Part shown: positions 63,965 through 64,000 of the stretch, piece after piece
Layout: each line of letters begins with the position of its first letter
Position numbering within the stretch: position 1 is the first letter of the stretch
Notes under the pieces: model-generated
Database searches by the model: none
Seen by the model: the letters and a program-made list of their open reading frames with translations, nothing else
Told to the model about the DNA's origin: nothing
DNA from: Astrobacterium formosum
Lineage (GTDB): Bacteria > Pseudomonadota > Alphaproteobacteria > Rhizobiales > Xanthobacteraceae
Direction: 5' to 3'
NCBI GenBank assembly: GCA_030848545.1
Contig: JAVDCA010000023.1
Coordinates: 1-64,000, forward strand
Length of the DNA stretch: 64,000 nucleotides
Made by a program: the position numbers and the translations under genes

Positions 63965-64000
63965 CCTGCCGCAACGCTGACCCCTGCCGCAACGCTGGCC
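63965..64000. repeat. Tandem 18-bp repeat at the window edge
   Basis: CCTGCCGCAACGCTGACC (63965-63982) followed by CCTGCCGCAACGCTGGCC (63983-64000), one mismatch. The array may continue beyond the window; it lies about 25 bases upstream of the kinase start. Confidence 0.75.

Overview
The window is high-GC DNA from an alphaproteobacterium, most likely of the order Hyphomicrobiales (Rhizobiales). The evidence is the linked order tig-clpP-clpX-lon-hup, nuoA-N, birA, rnj, mce, DUF1467, proS, lolC, lolD, together with a short (440 aa) prolyl-tRNA synthetase, a NuoE with a long low-complexity tail, and palindromic intergenic repeats of the GGCCGGG/CCCGGCC type. The genus cannot be named from sequence alone.

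Bases 1-9805 (+ strand) are the tail end of a siphovirus-like prophage: tape measure (cut by the window edge), minor tail protein, DUF2163-like hub, DUF6950/NlpC-like protein, gpJ-like host-specificity protein, two small paralogous tail-tip proteins, a YHS-like/chaperone fusion, a beta-helical tail spike and a DUF4376 chaperone. A gene-free junction (9806-10206) separates it from the host gene lolD.

Bases 10207-33616 (- strand) are host core genes. The complete nuo (complex I) operon runs leftward from nuoA and carries four extra genes: a DHCW cupin, a GFA-type zinc protein, a FlK-like thioesterase and a coiled-coil microprotein. It continues into birA, rnj, mce and a DUF1467 gene, followed by proS, lolC and lolD. 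A candidate small RNA with a strong promoter and a perfect intrinsic terminator lies on the opposite strand between proS and the DUF1467 gene.

Bases 34255-41371 hold a leftward oligopeptide ABC transporter operon containing an M20 amidohydrolase, between nuoA and tRNA-Asp, with a palindromic candidate operator upstream. Bases 42185-51708 carry tRNA-Asp, hup, pepT, tRNA-Val, lon, clpX, clpP, tig and tRNA-Leu: protein quality control and nucleoid functions.

Bases 52447-58654 (+) form an iron-uptake cluster: OprB-type porin, two small secreted proteins whose predicted mature forms both start with histidine, FeoA, FeoB and a FeoB-associated Cys-rich membrane protein. It could move ferrous iron from the outer membrane to the cytoplasm.

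Bases 58681-62089 hold a LysR regulator divergent from an FAD oxidoreductase and an orphan Bug-type binding protein, with a clear LysR box between them. Bases 62267-63939 (-) encode a two-component pair whose kinase has an N-terminal domain very like the plant ethylene receptor ETR1, with all copper/ethylene-site residues conserved. This pair and the expanded feo cluster are the most interesting systems in the window.
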